Source of the DNA: JACDAN01 sp050698015
Lineage (GTDB): Bacteria; Actinomycetota; Thermoleophilia; Gaiellales; Gaiellaceae
NCBI GenBank assembly: GCA_050698015.1
Contig: JBOHAU010000077.1
Coordinates: 1-5,756 of the forward strand
Reading direction: 5' to 3'
DNA: 5,756 nt
Shown here: in pieces, positions 4,796 to 5,756 of the stretch
Position numbering within the stretch: the first letter of the stretch is position 1
Layout: the number at the start of each line of letters is the position of its first letter
Program-made: the position numbers and the translations under genes
Notes under the pieces: generated by a model
Seen by the model: the letters and a program-made list of their open reading frames with translations, nothing else
What the model was told of the DNA's origin: nothing
Databases searched by the model: none

Positions 4796-5756
4796 CCTCG
4801 AAGCTCCGCTTCTCGTCACCTCGGTATGCCTCGACCTTGAGGCGGTCGCCGGGCTTCTTGGCGGAGACCGCTTCGCGAAGGTCGTCGGTCCTCGCCACCT
4901 TCTTGTCGTCGACCTCGACGATGATGTCGCCGCCGAGCAGGTAGCTCTCACCGGCGACGACGACCTCGGTCGTGCCGGCGCGGAGACCGGCCTTCTCGGC
5001 GCCGCTCCCGTCGAACACGCGGATCACGAGCAGCCCCTCCTCGACGGGCAGCTTGAAGGCGCCCGCGACCTTCTCGTCGACCGGCAGCGCGCTCACGCCC
5101 AGGAAGGCATGCTCGACCCGGCCGCGATCGATCAACTGCGAGCTGACGTCCCGCACGGTGTTGATCGGCACCGCGAACCCGATCCCGATGTTGCCGCGCG
5201 CGCCGGTGTCGCCCGTCGCGATAGCGGTGTTCACCCCGATCACGCGTCCGTTGGCTGCGATCAGCGGCCCGCCCGAGTTGCCACTGTTGATCGCGGCGTC
5301 GGTCTGGATGACGTCGTCGATCGAGAAGCCGTTGGGGGACTTGATCTCGCGCTGGAGCGCGCTCACCACGCCGACGGTCAGCGTGCGGTCGAGCCCGAAC
5401 GGGTTGCCGATCGCGTAGGCCGGGTCGCCGACCTGGACGGTGCTCGAGTCACCGAGCGCCAGGGGTTTGAGGTTGGTCGCGCTCACCTTCAGCAGCGCGA
5501 GGTCGGTCGAGGCGTCCTCGCCGACGAGCGTGGCGTCCAGCGCCTCGCCGTCGCCGACCTTGGCCTTGATCTGGCCGTTGGCGCCCTCGACGACGTGGGC
5601 ATTGGTGACGATGTAGCCGTCGTCGGAGACGACGAACCCGGAGCCGGTGCCGACCTGGGTCGTGATGTAAGCGACCGAGTCCTTGGCGGCCTGGTAGACG
5701 TCGTGCGGGCTCTGGACGCCGTCGGCGGAGGTCGCGGCGACGGTGCGGGTGTTGGT
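4764..5756 (-). CDS. HtrA/DegP-type serine protease with PDZ domain (5' end missing)
   Basis: The minus-strand frame is open from the right edge (5756) to TAG 4766-4764, giving 330 residues of a trypsin-like protease. The catalytic triad is complete: H54 in TNAHVV, D85 in ASTDLALLK and S161 in the GNSGGPL motif. The oxyanion region and the VGDPAYAIGNPFGLD segment (109-123) are typical of the family. A single PDZ domain follows from about 218 to 322 (HAFLGVSA, a GLLVIRV strand, LLGGDIIVEVDDKKV). HtrA enzymes degrade or refold damaged proteins outside the cytoplasmic membrane. The usual N-terminal cytoplasmic part and membrane anchor lie outside the window; the visible start (TNTRTVAATSADG) looks like the linker after it. 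An internal ATG at 5486 would drop the catalytic His and Asp and is not the start. Its 3' end overlaps the oxidoreductase gene by 32 bp. Confidence 0.95.
   Translation of the reverse strand, partial: TNTRTVAATSADGVQSPHDVYQAAKDSVAYITTQVGTGSGFVVSDDGYIVTNAHVVEGANGQIKAKVGDGEALDATLVGEDASTDLALLKVSATNLKPLALGDSSTVQVGDPAYAIGNPFGLDRTLTVGVVSALQREIKSPNGFSIDDVIQTDAAINSGNSGGPLIAANGRVIGVNTAIATGDTGARGNIGIGFAVPINTVRDVSSQLIDRGRVEHAFLGVSALPVDEKVAGAFKLPVEEGLLVIRVFDGSGAEKAGLRAGTTEVVVAGESYLLGGDIIVEVDDKKVARTDDLREAVSAKKPGDRLKVEAYRGDEKRSFEVTLGKQPQQG

Noticed and set aside
1..5756. Search for CRISPR arrays, tRNA or rRNA genes, insertion sequences and prophage signs
   Set aside because: No spaced direct repeats, tRNA-like arms, transposase motifs or long terminal inverted repeats were seen; nearly every base is explained by ordinary coding sequence.

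Overview
The window is dense, G+C-rich coding DNA (roughly two thirds G+C by eye), with strong G/C preference at third codon positions and many overlapping or nearly touching genes. A sigma-R/RsrA-type sigma and anti-sigma pair, a YbdK-type carboxylate-amine ligase and this style of HtrA protease suggest a high-G+C actinobacterium, possibly a Thermoleophilia-like lineage. That placement is an inference from gene style; no rRNA or other taxonomic marker is present.

Layout from left to right: (1) at 1-108 (+) is the last 35 codons of a gene that enters from the left. (2) From about 3390 down to 120, six minus-strand genes run head to tail and look like one operon. In transcription order they are a short metal-dependent cyclase of the kynurenine formamidase type, a LysE/RhtB exporter, a YbdK/GCS2 carboxylate-amine ligase, a small heavy-metal-associated (HMA) protein, an ECF sigma factor of the SigR type and a zinc-binding anti-sigma factor of the RsrA type. 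The first four overlap one another; the sigma gene is preceded by 52 bp and is followed 4 bp later by the anti-sigma gene. (3) Divergent from this operon, only 25-43 bp away, is a plus-strand FAD-dependent disulfide oxidoreductase resembling the catalytic core of mercuric reductase (3416-4795). (4) Convergent with it, overlapping by 32 bp, is an HtrA/DegP serine protease (minus strand) that runs off the right edge and so lacks its N-terminus.

The best regulatory signal is GGAAT-N18-GTT just upstream of the sigma gene, with its -35 element on the stop codon of the HMA gene. This matches the known SigR-class promoter consensus and implies that the sigma/anti-sigma pair turns on its own transcription.

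Taken together the window looks like a thiol, redox and metal stress island: a thiol-sensing sigma switch, a ligase family that can make gamma-glutamylcysteine-like compounds, a soft-metal-binding Cys protein, a flavin disulfide reductase lacking the usual catalytic His, and an envelope quality-control protease. Each family assignment is well supported by motifs. That they form one functional pathway is inference. No RNA genes, CRISPR arrays, insertion sequences or attachment sites were seen, and no stretch over 300 bases lacks a gene.
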